Shown: piece by piece, positions 1 to 10,500 of the stretch
How the letters are laid out: each line of letters opens with the position of its first letter
Numbering within the stretch: the stretch's first letter is position 1
Origin: Spongilla lacustris
Lineage: Eukaryota > Porifera > Demospongiae > Spongillida > Spongillidae
Reading direction: 5' to 3'
Assembly (NCBI GenBank): GCA_949361645.1
Contig: OX442419.1
Coordinates: forward strand, 4,104,257 to 4,168,256
DNA: 64,000 nt
Program-made: the position numbers and the translations under genes
Notes under the pieces: generated by a model
Database searches by the model: none
What the model was told of the DNA's origin: nothing
What the model saw: the letters and a program-made list of their open reading frames with translations, nothing else

Positions 1-35
1 CTATGGTACAGTTTTGTGTAGCAATTCGGTGGTAG

Positions 36-638
36 TTAGGTGTGGATATCTCTAGAGGGCTCTCATGTCCTCTTTGCACTGACATAGCTTTGGACCCACT
101 TGGTCACCATGCAGCTACATGTAGGCGAGGGGGTGATGTGGTTCTCCGCCATAACCATCTGCGGGATGTTTTTGTCGAGCTTTGCCATCAAGCACATTTA
201 AGTGTAAAGGTGGAGGAAGGCAGTGGTCTTACACCTGACATGTCTCACACCCGACCAGCCGATGTCTTAGTGCAAAATTGGTTAGGTGGTAAGCCAGCTG
301 CATTCGACTTCACCGTAACATCTCCATTGATACCAAAAACTTTGGGTCAGTCAAGTATTCACTCTGGTTTTGCTGCTGAGTTAGCTGAAACACGCAAACA
401 TCAGAGCAACGATGCTAAGTGCTCTGAGCTTGGTTGGAGTTGTCTTCCCCTAGCAGTTGAGACTTATGGTAATTGGGGGAAGGAGGCAGTCAACACATTT
501 GCGCTACTGGCCTGCCGAATAGCCATGCATTCAGGGTATGCGAGGAGCAAGGTCACCCATGACCTATACAGCAAGATGAACCTCACCTTGACAAGGTCCA
601 TTGCTCGAGCCATCCTAGTTAGGGGTCTTGGTATGTGA
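36..638 (+). pseudogene. 3' fragment of a non-LTR retroelement polyprotein (zinc knuckle + restriction-like endonuclease-like domain)
   Basis: The frame opens after a TAG at 33-35 and has no ATG at its head; the first codon usually taken as a start is GTG at 42. The protein begins with a C-x2-C...H...C zinc knuckle (CPLC ... HHAATC), followed by the GGDVVLRHNHLRDVF block. The segment RPADVLVQNW...GKPAAFDFTVTSP then supplies acidic residues in the spacing of a PD-(D/E)XK nuclease, and a helical tail (KCSELGW, PLAVETYG, LTRSIARAIL) runs to a clean stop. This is the C-terminal half seen after the reverse transcriptase in retroelements common in sponges, cnidarians and fish; that assignment is from memory of the family. 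No reverse transcriptase domain lies upstream inside the window, so this is either a truncated copy or one cut by the left edge. Confidence 0.6.
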
Positions 639-1384
639 ACTTTAGCTTGAACATATATCAGTGTATATAATTTAACAGTTAAGTATATAGTAATTATTTA
701 TATTGAGCTTGTATTAATATTGTTAACGTTATGATACAGGTCTATTGCTCACAAAAGCACAAAGCCTTTGAAACTTTGGATAATTGTTCAACGTGATGGT
801 CTCAGCCCATTGTGACTGGAGAGGCTTGTAGCTATGTTGCTGCCCTGGGTTGAAGTATCAATGCTATGTGAACGTGACGTGAACATATACTTGTCTAATC
901 CAATCCAATTCATCATATAGTTGTAGAAACGTGATGAGTTTACATTACAATAAATGATTGGCATTAGTTGAGCAACAACCTTCTCATTTAGTAGCACCCT
1001 AGCGTGCACAATCATGCTGCTACATGTAGGTCACAAATGTAGGGGAGACCATGCAGGGCTAACTTTGATATTCAATATAGTGCCCTTATTATTTATAATA
1101 ATCTGCAATCATCTAGCTACACTGCAAAATGGCTATTCATAGTTTTTCTATTGAGCAATTTCTAACCATTCTAATTGAAACAGTGCATTTGTGACAACCT
1201 GCTCCGTCAAAGGGTTAGAAGGCATGCACGCTGAGCTATAATAATGCACTGTACATGTACCAGTAACCTCAGCATTTAACTCTAATAGACAAACTTTTAT
1301 TAAAAATTCTTCCAGGATACATGTGCATGAGCAATCTATAAAATAGAGTAGAGGGATGACCCATCATCTCCTCCGCTTCACTCG
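639..1384. other. AT-rich stretch without a recognisable gene
   Basis: Short open frames only, with no domain motif, tRNA or repeat array. It separates two retroelement remnants and may be decayed element sequence, but nothing in it shows that directly. Confidence 0.5.
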
Positions 1385-2165
1385 TTAGACACATACTGGT
1401 TGGCCTTATGATAGCAAAGGCCAGTCTGGCCCTAACATATCCACACATTTGGGAAGGTTCATCTCACTCGTTCACCTGAAGCCATCCTGGAGTCTGGAGC
1501 TAAAGAGAAGAAGAGGGTCTATGAGCAGGCTGTATTCAAGCAGAGGGGCAACTTTACACCAATAGTGCTGTTGGCGGTACGCAGAGAGGCCGAAAGAGAA
1601 TAGCAGCCAACCTGGCTCACAAATGGGAAAAGCCCTGAAGAAGCATCAGTGTCAATAACTTTGACATCAAATAATGCCTCCACCTGAGGTTGCCACACCC
1701 CTCGTATCCCTAAGTCCAGTCGCAGCCCATCATCTCCATTGTTAACATCAGCCTCTCTGACAACTGGCTCCTTGATGACATGTGTCCATACCTGTGATGC
1801 TATATCTCATATGCAGTCTCTGATTTTCATTGTGTCTTTGAATGATGAGTCCTCCCTTCTTGCAAACAAGGGGCATGCTGAAGGGTTAAGGTGGTACCAC
1901 AACGATCACATCTAAGAGGTAGACAGGGAGGATCCCGCAAATAACATATGGCTAGGCCATCTCTGAACTGCAAGGGTGACAGGTCAAAATGGTAGTTCTG
2001 TAGAGCTAGGAAGTACATTCAGCCATGTTGATGTCTTTCCTTTCAACAATCTTCAAAGTGCTCTCTGTCGATCAGGGCTAAACTGAAAGATGATACTCTA
2101 GCCAATTTTCGCACCCACACAGCTGCCAGGCAACGGCTGGCATATGTCTGGTGCATGTGCAGCAG
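1385..2165 (-). pseudogene. Second non-LTR retroelement 3' end, frameshifted and internally rearranged
   Basis: Read on the minus strand from about 2165, several frames together give the C-terminal region of a reverse-transcriptase retroelement. First comes a WLNVLP block, then FDLSPLQFRDGLA (about 1990), a zinc finger CDRCGTTLTLQHAPC, GGLIIQRHNE, EPVVREADV, then GIRGVWQPQVEALFDVKVID followed by TDA near 1650. The last block carries the nuclease-like acidic residues. Several frameshifts and stops (for example before FDLSPLQ) make it a pseudogene. After TDA the minus-strand reading fails, because the next part of the protein lies on the plus strand (1454-1639). The minus-strand reading resumes at about 1449 with GYVRARLAFAIIRPTSMCL, the normal C-terminal block. 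Family assignment is from memory of conserved blocks. Confidence 0.65.
1454..1639 (+). pseudogene. Inverted internal segment of the retroelement remnant
   Basis: On the plus strand this piece reads HLTRSPEAILESGAKEKKRV, YEQAVFKQRGNFTPIV and, after a +1/-1 shift near 1573, GGTQRGRKRIAANLAHKWEK. In intact relatives these blocks lie between the TDA block and the RARLAFAIIR block, both of which flank this piece on the opposite strand here. The piece is therefore inverted in place relative to the rest of the element. Confidence 0.6.
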
Positions 2166-2718
2166 CTTGACCTCGTCCGTTGGGCGTTGGTTAATTACCT
2201 TTAAAATCAAAAGAAAATAAAAGAACCTAAGTTGAATTAGACACAGCTTTCATCCTAGCGCTGCCTCGCTAAGATTAACAGATTTGGTGGGATATTAATC
2301 TAGCTAATTGGTGTGATATGAACACCACTGCATCAATCCCAGAGACATCATATGCAAAGGTCCAGATATAAATATATATAAAAGTCTCTAAATAAAGTGC
2401 ACCAGGGGAGCTCTCCTAATTGAATCGTAAAGCATCCCACCCCACTCCACCCCACCTCATCCCATCTCATCACTAACTAGATGTACACCGTAAGCTTAAA
2501 AGATTGTACATGTACATGTACATGTACGAATGCGTCAGTGTAACCAATATACAACCGTTACTAAAAATAGAACGACCCAAAGTTTCGACATTCCCGTGTG
2601 TAAATATTATGTCATGCGCAACACTTTATGTAAACAAGTCTATGGTGTGGAATCCGTGCAAAAAATACAAATTTTTTATGAGGGTGAAATTTTTCATGAC
2701 ACACCTCGTTAATCGTGC

Positions 2719-3527
2719 AAAAATTTCTCATGACGTACCTCGCGTAGCTAATGAGGGTGAAATTTCTCATGACGTACCTCGCGTAGCTCATGAGGGTGAA
2801 ATTTCTCATGACGTACCTCGCGTAGCTCATGAGGGTGAAATTTCTCATGACGTACCTCGCGTAGCTCATGAGGGTGAAATTTCTCATGACGTACCTCGCG
2901 TAGCTCATGAGGGTGAAATTTCTCATGACGTACCTCGCGTAGCTCATGAGGGTGAAATTTCTCATGACGTACCTCGCGTAGCTCATGAGGGTGAAATTTC
3001 TCATGACGTACCTCGCGTAGCTCATGAGGGTGAAATTTCTCATGACGTACCTCGCGTAGCTCATGAGGGTGAAATTTCTCATGACGTACCTCGCGTAGCT
3101 CATGAGGGTGAAATTTCTCATGACGTACCTCGCGTAGCTCATGAGGGTGAAATTTCTCATGACGTACCTCGCGTAGCTCATGAGGGTGAAATTTCTCATG
3201 ACGTACCTCGCGTAGCTCATGAGGGTGAAATTTCTCATGACGTACCTCGCGTAGCTCATGAGGGTGAAATTTCTCATGACGTACCTCGCGTAGCTCATGA
3301 GGGTGAAATTTCTCATGACGTACCTCGCGTAGCTCATGAGGGTGAAATTTCTCATGACGTACCTCGCGTAGCTCATGAGGGTGAAATTTCTCATGACGTA
3401 CCTCGCGTAGCTCATGAGGGTGAAATTTCTCATGACGTACCTCGCGTAGCTCATGAGGGTGAAATTTCTCATGACGTACCTCGCGTAGCTCATGAGGGTG
3501 AAATTTCTCATGACGTACCACCTCGCA
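2719..3527. repeat. Minisatellite, 39-bp unit, 21 core copies, nearly perfect
   Basis: The core GAAATTTCTCATGACGTACC recurs every 39 bp from 2727 to 3507, exactly 20 intervals. Most units are identical; the first and last are variant. Each unit contains two TCATGA palindromes, a GAAATTTC palindrome and a TGACGTAC word. Because 39 is divisible by three and the unit lacks stops in several frames, long frames of 264 to 359 codons appear on both strands. They are repeat artefacts. Confidence 0.95.
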
Positions 3528-4278
3528 TAAATCGATCGGCATGCAATTGGTCTGAATCCCAGGTTTCTGTATTCCACTTGTAAACTCGAATCCGGATCTG
3601 AACTCTAGGGCACTGGATCAGCTTAAATTCTAATTCAACACCCCGAGCATGCCACTACATGACGTCGAGGGACGATGAATGGCCAGCGTCTCAGAATTCG
3701 GAGCGAAGAGAATCCAAAAACACAATACAGCACGGCAATGCTGCCTCTGTATTGGGCACCACAAGTAGCGTGTAGTGTATATAGGTATCCCTTGTGTATC
3801 AGGTACCATTTACATATTGTATACTCCACTTTTTATATATTACTGTTTAAATTAAATAATAAATAATTACACAAAAAAACCCAAAAATAAATAAATATAT
3901 ATACACGATTGGCAAGTTTCTTCTCAATTGGGTCCAGCCGTGCTGCTCTGAAAAGTACATTAATATAAAGACATGCAAACATTAATAATGCCTTACCAAC
4001 CATACTCTTTTTCATTTGTCAATAGCCATCTGATCTGACGGGCCAATCCTGCGCATAAAAGTTAAGTCATAACCAAAATCACTAACAATTGTGTACACAT
4101 ATGTGTACACATATTGGCTATATAAAATTGTGAAAACTAGCAATTGACTATTTTGAACATGTTAGGTGCATCCAATGGTGTTCACAACAAACAGGCATTA
4201 CTTAATCTCTTCCGTTCCGGGGTATACCCCGAAATTACGGGGTATACAACGAGGGGCATGAAACGTACAAACCATTAT
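3528..4278. other. AT-rich intergenic stretch
   Basis: Only short, mutually overlapping open frames. No gene or repeat array recognised. It ends at the left terminus of the hAT-type element. Confidence 0.45.
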
Positions 4279-5594
4279 CAGTGTTGAAAATACTTATAAA
4301 AATTTGATTAGCAGAGTTGCTATGCACATATATGATTGATTAGCAATTGCAAATTTTGTGTAGCAACAATACATTATACATTTCAATAATATCTACATGT
4401 ATGTAACACTAAATTAATCCTCCTCAGGTTCACTACCTATTTCTACATCAGTTCTAGAGCGCTTAGGTGATTTTATGTGGGCCATATGGTTGAGCATCTG
4501 GGCGTCTAGGTTTCTTCGCAAAGAACAATTCCACTGATTTCTTTGGTGAAAATAAATCTAGTTCTGGCCCCATTTTTTTAATACATAGAAGCATATCTAC
4601 AGTTGGTATGTCAAGATTTTCTCTCCAATCAGTCTTGATTTTTTTCATTGTTGAAAAGCATCTTTCAAAAAAGGCATTAGAAAACGGGAACACTCTCATT
4701 AAATTAATCACTCTTGCAACCCAAAGGATAATTGTTAGCATAAAATGCATGAATTTTCTTCCAAATTTCTCTGGGAGGTTGTGCCTTAAAATTAACAAGT
4801 ACAAATTCTTTTAATTCATGCCACTGCTTCATTAGTCCCTCAGTACCATCAACAAGTTAAAATTGTTGAATGGCAATGCCCGCTACCAACATTATCCCTG
4901 TCAGCTCGCTCTGAATTAGCCAAAGCTTTTCCCAGCGGTATCTTACTATAAACGTCTAGCATGTTCATTGGTTCACTTTCATAACGAAGTGCTCGCGTAT
5001 GTTGTTCACTCTTTTGGTGTTTAAGAATGTTGTCTTTTTAAATTGCTGTATCTTCTATACCTTTGACAAATGAGTCACTATAATTACGTACACACTACAA
5101 TTTGTCATGATGTTTAGCACAAAGAAGGCAGGAAACGCTCGTAACTTGCCCACTCTCTACAACAATCTTCAGCCATTTCTTTGATGGGTCGATTACTGCC
5201 TGCCACTGATCAGCAGTAGCTTGAGTGGGCATCGCGAGTTCGATACGACACACTCAAATATTAAAAACCGCGACAACGTCAATCAACAATGAGGCCGACA
5301 AAGGTAAGGCAATGGCGTTACGATCTCGAACAACGGTAGCGTTCAACAACAACAACGAACCCAAACAACGGTAGGCAACGATTTGGAAGTGAACAACGGC
5401 AAGTGGTAACAAACGGAAAAGAATGATGGATAAACCGAAACACGTGCACTGTATCAACAAAATAGAAGTAATGAATACGATTTCAATTGTACATTATTGC
5501 ATCGCAAACGCCACTACACAATAATGGCTTTGTGTCGCAATTAACAAATATTACATCGCAATTTGCGATGCGATACCGCTTATTTTCAACACTG
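4279..5594 (-). mobile_element. Internally deleted hAT-type DNA transposon (about 1.3 kb)
   Basis: The termini form a 14-bp inverted repeat, CAGTGTTGAAAATA at 4279 and its complement TATTTTCAACACTG ending at 5594. They begin with the CAG typical of hAT elements. Inside, on the minus strand, are the beginning and the end of a hAT transposase with the catalytic middle missing. The 8-bp flanks (accattat / attttcag) do not match, so the target duplication has decayed or an end is misplaced. Confidence 0.7.
4463..5232 (-). pseudogene. hAT transposase remnant (N-terminal zinc finger and C-terminal dimerisation domain)
   Basis: The start ATG is at 5232. The N-terminal part reads WQAVIDPSKKWLKIVVESG and SCLLCAKHHDKL, then, past in-frame stops, FVKGIEDTAI and KHQKSEQHTRALRYESEP. 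This is a BED/C2HC-like finger arrangement found at the head of hAT-type proteins. After a large internal deletion the open 113-codon tail (4804 to 4463) contains LMRVFPFSNAFFERCFSTMK and KIKTDWRENLDIPTVDMLLC, the hAT C-terminal dimerisation signature (P-S-N-A-x2-E-R-x-FS, then IKT). No catalytic residues remain. The protein is dead; the element could only be moved in trans. Confidence 0.75.
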
Positions 5595-5609
5595 ATTTTC
5601 AGATTTTAC

Positions 5610-5692
5610 CCTAACTTTCAGTGAATGTGAGGCTTAGGGTTATGTACTTTTTAACCCTAACTTTCAGCGATGTGAGGCTTTGGGTTATGTAC
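5610..5692. repeat. Two-copy direct repeat of about 45 bp
   Basis: The phrase CCCTAACTTTCAG...GTGAGGCTT..GGGTTATGTACT occurs twice in tandem directly beyond the right end of the hAT element. The two copies differ at a few bases. Function unknown. Confidence 0.7.
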
Positions 5693-6614
5693 TATTATGC
5701 ATAATTTCAGCTTTTAATTCTTTTGCATCAAAATACTGCACTTCCGTAAACATACGTGTTTTTAAAGATCTTTGTATGGTTATCATTTCTACGCCAACCA
5801 CACCCTGCCAAATCAAGTTAGAGCAAAGATTTATAGATTGGTCTCACACACATACATTACACTTTTTAATGGTAATAAAAATATTATTAATAGTTATACC
5901 CAGCAGCGGTGGTAAATTAAAAACCCTTAGGTATTCCGCTTGCAGTTAGTGTAGTAACTATATTCAGTCATTTTGTGGCTTTGACAGTTATTGTAGCCAC
6001 CATCCATTAAGTACTATTTTCAATCAACGAAAAAATGGCGGCACCTGTGCTTCACTATATTGGACTTAATTAAACTGACAGGCCGTTACTTTCTGATGCA
6101 ATGTGCATAAGTTGACACGTTATGTATAGGTAGAATCGTTTCTTGTTCAAAAAACGAGTCACGCTTCATATAAGTGACTTATTATGACTAAACCGTAGTA
6201 AACAAAAATAAGTGTCATGTGTGCATACTTTGTTTGAATTATATGAGCGCTACTACTGTACTCTGCTCCCACCAAAAGGGAAAGGCTTTTAAGTTGTATA
6301 AACAAGCGCATCTCTGTAACCGTTACACTGCTACGTACAGTTTTCAAAGTGTACCCTTTTCTTTCCTAAAACGTACGCGGATGCAGGTCATGGAAATCAG
6401 TTACAGAGATGCGCACGTTGAAACAGGAGCCTTTTTTCTGAATGGGGTGGAGACGTTATAGTATTACTAAACTGCTAAACAGATGAATGTAGTGTTTTAC
6501 CGATAAAGTTGGCTCAACTTTTTGCAGCATTGCATGTTGTAGGAAAGTATTTATACTATGGTATAGTGTACCCTTACTATTCAACCATCCCTCTACAGTT
6601 GTTGAATATTTGCA
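5693..6614. other. No gene recognised
   Basis: Short frames only (80 to 89 codons on both strands), with no motif and no array. Possibly upstream sequence of the open frame at 6615. Confidence 0.4.
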
Positions 6615-6984
6615 ATGTCCCTGGACCTAAATAAAACGTTTACAATTCCACGGGGTATACCCTGTACAGAACTAGCACCATTAAGCATTGACAGACTTCA
6701 TGAAATGCAACGATATTTTACACTACTTGCCAGAGAGGAAGATCCATATTTGATAGACATGACTGAACAGTGTAAATTCAGCCATAAACAAGTAGCAACA
6801 TTGGTTCGTTCAATAAGATTTAATCGCCTTTGACCAATAATTCCCATCAAAAATCAACATGAGAGTAGGAATTATGAGCTCTCAGCTATAGTCGAAAAAG
6901 AACTCCCTATGTCAGAGGGTGCATTTGTAAAGTGGCTTAATTTGGCTTTGAAATCCTTTCATGTACATTTGCAAGAGTATCACG
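6615..6984 (+). pseudogene. Unrecognised coding-like exon with one in-frame stop
   Basis: From ATG 6615 the frame runs for 72 codons, meets TGA at 6832, and continues open in the same frame (PIIPIKNQHESRNYELSAIV, then LPMSEGAFVKWLNLALKSFH) to a consensus donor, CACG|GTAAGT, at 6984/6985. The uninterrupted frame on both sides of one stop, plus the good donor, suggest a former 5' exon damaged by a single substitution (for example CGA to TGA). A sequencing error or recoding would look the same. I do not recognise the family; it could be host or transposon derived. Confidence 0.35.
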
Positions 6985-7599
6985 GTAAGTAGTAATCATT
7001 TCATAAGTTTTTGCAGAAAAGTAAACAAGTATAAAATATACTTTTATCCACAATTATGCATGAGCCTTCAAATGTTGAAAAGCTCACCATCACTGCTCAG
7101 AAATGAGTGCACACAAGTCTTCCATCTTTTGCTAATTATCACACTATACAATTGAGGAATTCTGTCACAGGATACAATTAAGCAACTTGGTACCTGCAAA
7201 ACGATGGAAATATAGTTTTCATTTTCACAGGTATTGTGACAAAAAGTTCAAAGGAGTAAACAGAATCACTAAAAAAATGCATTTGGGGGCACACAATGGA
7301 ATGGAAGGACATTCTAATATATAAAGTACAGAACATGTGCCTTGATGCAGGACAAAGTTCAAAGGCTTCAAAGAATAATGCAAGAACACTTTTTCTCCTA
7401 CGCTGGAAGCCAGACAGCCACAAAAATATGCATCCTTACTTGCGCGTTGCATAGGAGACTCACCAAAACCTGTTTTGTTAGTTGCTTTTTATATCCAAAA
7501 ATTAGTTTACGTATATATCCTGGATTGAGTCCATAAAACTGTTGGTCATTTGCCACCATTAAAAGAACAACTTTTAAGGTTGCAAGGCCACAGCCATTT

Positions 7600-10500
7600 G
7601 TCAAATAATATGCTAACTGTGGGCCAGAAAAGATCTTAAAGTAGAGTCCATAAAATCTTCTTTGCAATTGTAGTGCTTAGATTTCAATACATGTATATAC
7701 TTGATTTCAAGTACAATCCAGTACAATATGCATGCAGGGCAAGTACAACCTTGCAGTATGCACCCATGATGTTCATGATGTACAGCAATGACTACTAAAC
7801 CTTTGCATTTGGGGCTGCTCTGTAAAAACCCATATCCACATCCACCAAGCTTAGGAAACGAATCAAAAAAGAAAGTGCTTAAGACCAGTGAAGATCTTGA
7901 AGTAGAGACCATAAAATCTTATTGCGTTCCACCTATATGCATACACCAGTACTTTTACTCTGCAACCGCAACTGTACTATTATCCTAAAGACTCTTTGTG
8001 ATACAAATGTATTGTTTTGTCAAGTGTTTGATGGATGTGTCATGAACACCACAACATTGCCTTTCCCATAAAATCTTGTATCCACGATGATGTTTCAGGT
8101 GAAAAAGACTTCTTACCAAGGCCCCATGTTGCCAAATCGTATCTTATAGTAAGCCACAAAAAACCAGTCTTGATCTTGTAAAACCAAAGTTGGGAACCAC
8201 CTCACTGATGCAGTCCCTCTTAATACAATATTTGTGCTTGTAAATCTGAAACCCAAATATACTCCAGACAGAAGTAAACCTATATATATATATATAGAAT
8301 ATTGAAAGAAAAAAAAAACGGTATATATGTGCTTGACCAAGCAGGTACACAAAGAGACAATTGGAGTCGGAGGTCAGGAGTTAGAATCCATAATTGTGAT
8401 CTAGATATATATATCCCATGCTCATTTAGTCCTTCCATCAGCTGATCTAATTGACCCTTGCTTGACAACAAGGTGTGATGTATGCACAATATTTGGCTAT
8501 CAGTTAGATGATAGTATGTTGATGGCTTATCAATCCCAAGCTGGATATGGTGTGATCGAACTGGATCATCTAACAGAACTCTGACCTCTGCAACATTGGA
8601 TGCACCTTAAAACTAAACAATTTTTTTTCTGATGAATTAATGCATTAAACTGTAACTGTAGTCTTACTTTCTGTAGTGAAATGTCTGAAATATTACTAAT
8701 CCTCAGCTGCACACCCTCAATTCTGTACAACATATACTCAATGAAGGATTTAGCCAAAAACGTGGGTAGGGGGGGTCCACCCTGTAGCAGAGATTATTTG
8801 TTGAATAATATGCTAACTGTGGGCCAGTGAAGATCTTAAAGTAGAGTCCATAAAATCTTTGCAATTTTTGGGCTTAAATTTGAATACATTAAAAGTGTAT
8901 ATATATATATATATATAGATATATATATATATCTCATGGGATGAAAGTAGTACTGAAGGCAAATGACCTTCCTCCCACCTATATGCCATACAGTGAGTGC
9001 ACATAGCCAGCACCAGTACTATTACCCTGCAACCGCAACTGCACTATTATCCTAAAGACACTTTGTGATACAAAGATAAGTGTTTGACGCATGTAGGAAC
9101 ACCAAACCATTGCTTTTCCCATAAAATCTTGTATCCACGATGATGTTTCAGGTGAAAAAGACTTCATACCAAGGCCCAATGATGCCAAATCGTATTTAAT
9201 AGTGAGCCACAAAAAACCAGTCTTCATCTGGTAAAAACAGCAGTTGTGAACAATACAGAGTCTCTCTTAATACAATATTTCTACTTTGTACTGAAACCCA
9301 AATATACTCCTAAGATTTACAATGGTGCATTTATTAAGTAAACTTATATATTGAAAGAAAAAAACTGGTATATACGTGCTAGACCAAGCAGGTACACAAA
9401 GAGACAATAGGAGTTGGAAAAGGAGTTAGAATCCATACTCGTGGGCCACTCCGTAAAAACTCATATCCACATCCACCAAGCTTATGAAACTAATCATGCA
9501 TGATGAGTATCGCAATCGTTGCGATGAGGGGTATGCAACACAGAGTTTGGACGTTCGTTCACACCTACAATCTCTAACATATTGGAGTTACTCTATAATA
9601 CTATGCAACTATGTCCACAACTCTCTCAAACAGTTTTCTAGCTCTGTCACTGGAGCTGCTACAAGTACTTAGCCCTTCCATATGCAAGATGATAACTGCA
9701 ACAGCAACTCTACTATTATCCTCCTAAAGACACTTTGTGATACAAAGGTATTATTTTGTCAAGTGCTTTGATGCATGTATGAATACCAAACCATTGCCTT
9801 TCCCATAAAATCTTGTATCCACGATGATGTTTCAGGTGAAAAAGACTTCTTACCAAGGCCCCATGTTGCCAAATCGTATCTTATAGTAAGCCACAAAAAA
9901 CCAGTCTTGATCTTGTAAAACCAAACAAAGTTGGGAACCACCTCACTGATGCAGTCCCTCTTAATACAATATTTGTGCTTGTAAATCTGAAACCCAAATA
10001 TACTCCAGACAGAAGTAAACCTATATATATATATATATATAGAATATTGAAAGGAAAAAAAAACGGTATATATGTGCTTGACCAAGCAGGTACACATAGA
10101 GACAATTGGAGTCGGAGGTCAGGAGTTAGAATCCATAATTGTGATCTAGATATATATATATATATCCCGTGCTCATTTAGTCCTTCCATCAGCTGATCTA
10201 ATTGACCCTTGCTTGACAACAAGGTGTGATGTATGCACAATATTTGGCTATCAGTTAGATGATAGTATGTTGATGGCTTATCAATCCCAAGCTGGATATG
10301 GTGTGATCGAACTGGATCATCTAACAGAACTCTGACCTCTGCAACATTGGATGCACCTTAAAACTAAACAAATTTTTTTCTGATGAATTAATGCATTAAA
10401 CTGTAACTGTAGTCTTACTTTCTGTAGTGAAATGTCTGAAATATTACTAATCCTCAGCTGCACACCCTCAATTCTGTACAACATATACTCAATGAAGGAT

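Noticed and set aside
2719..3527. CRISPR array
   Set aside because: Whole 39-bp unit is repeated without variable spacers, and the genome is eukaryotic.
2504..3583. Long overlapping frames (359, 321 and 264 codons) on both strands
   Set aside because: They arise because a 39-bp unit, divisible by three, lacks stops in several frames; no start context, splice sites or domain.
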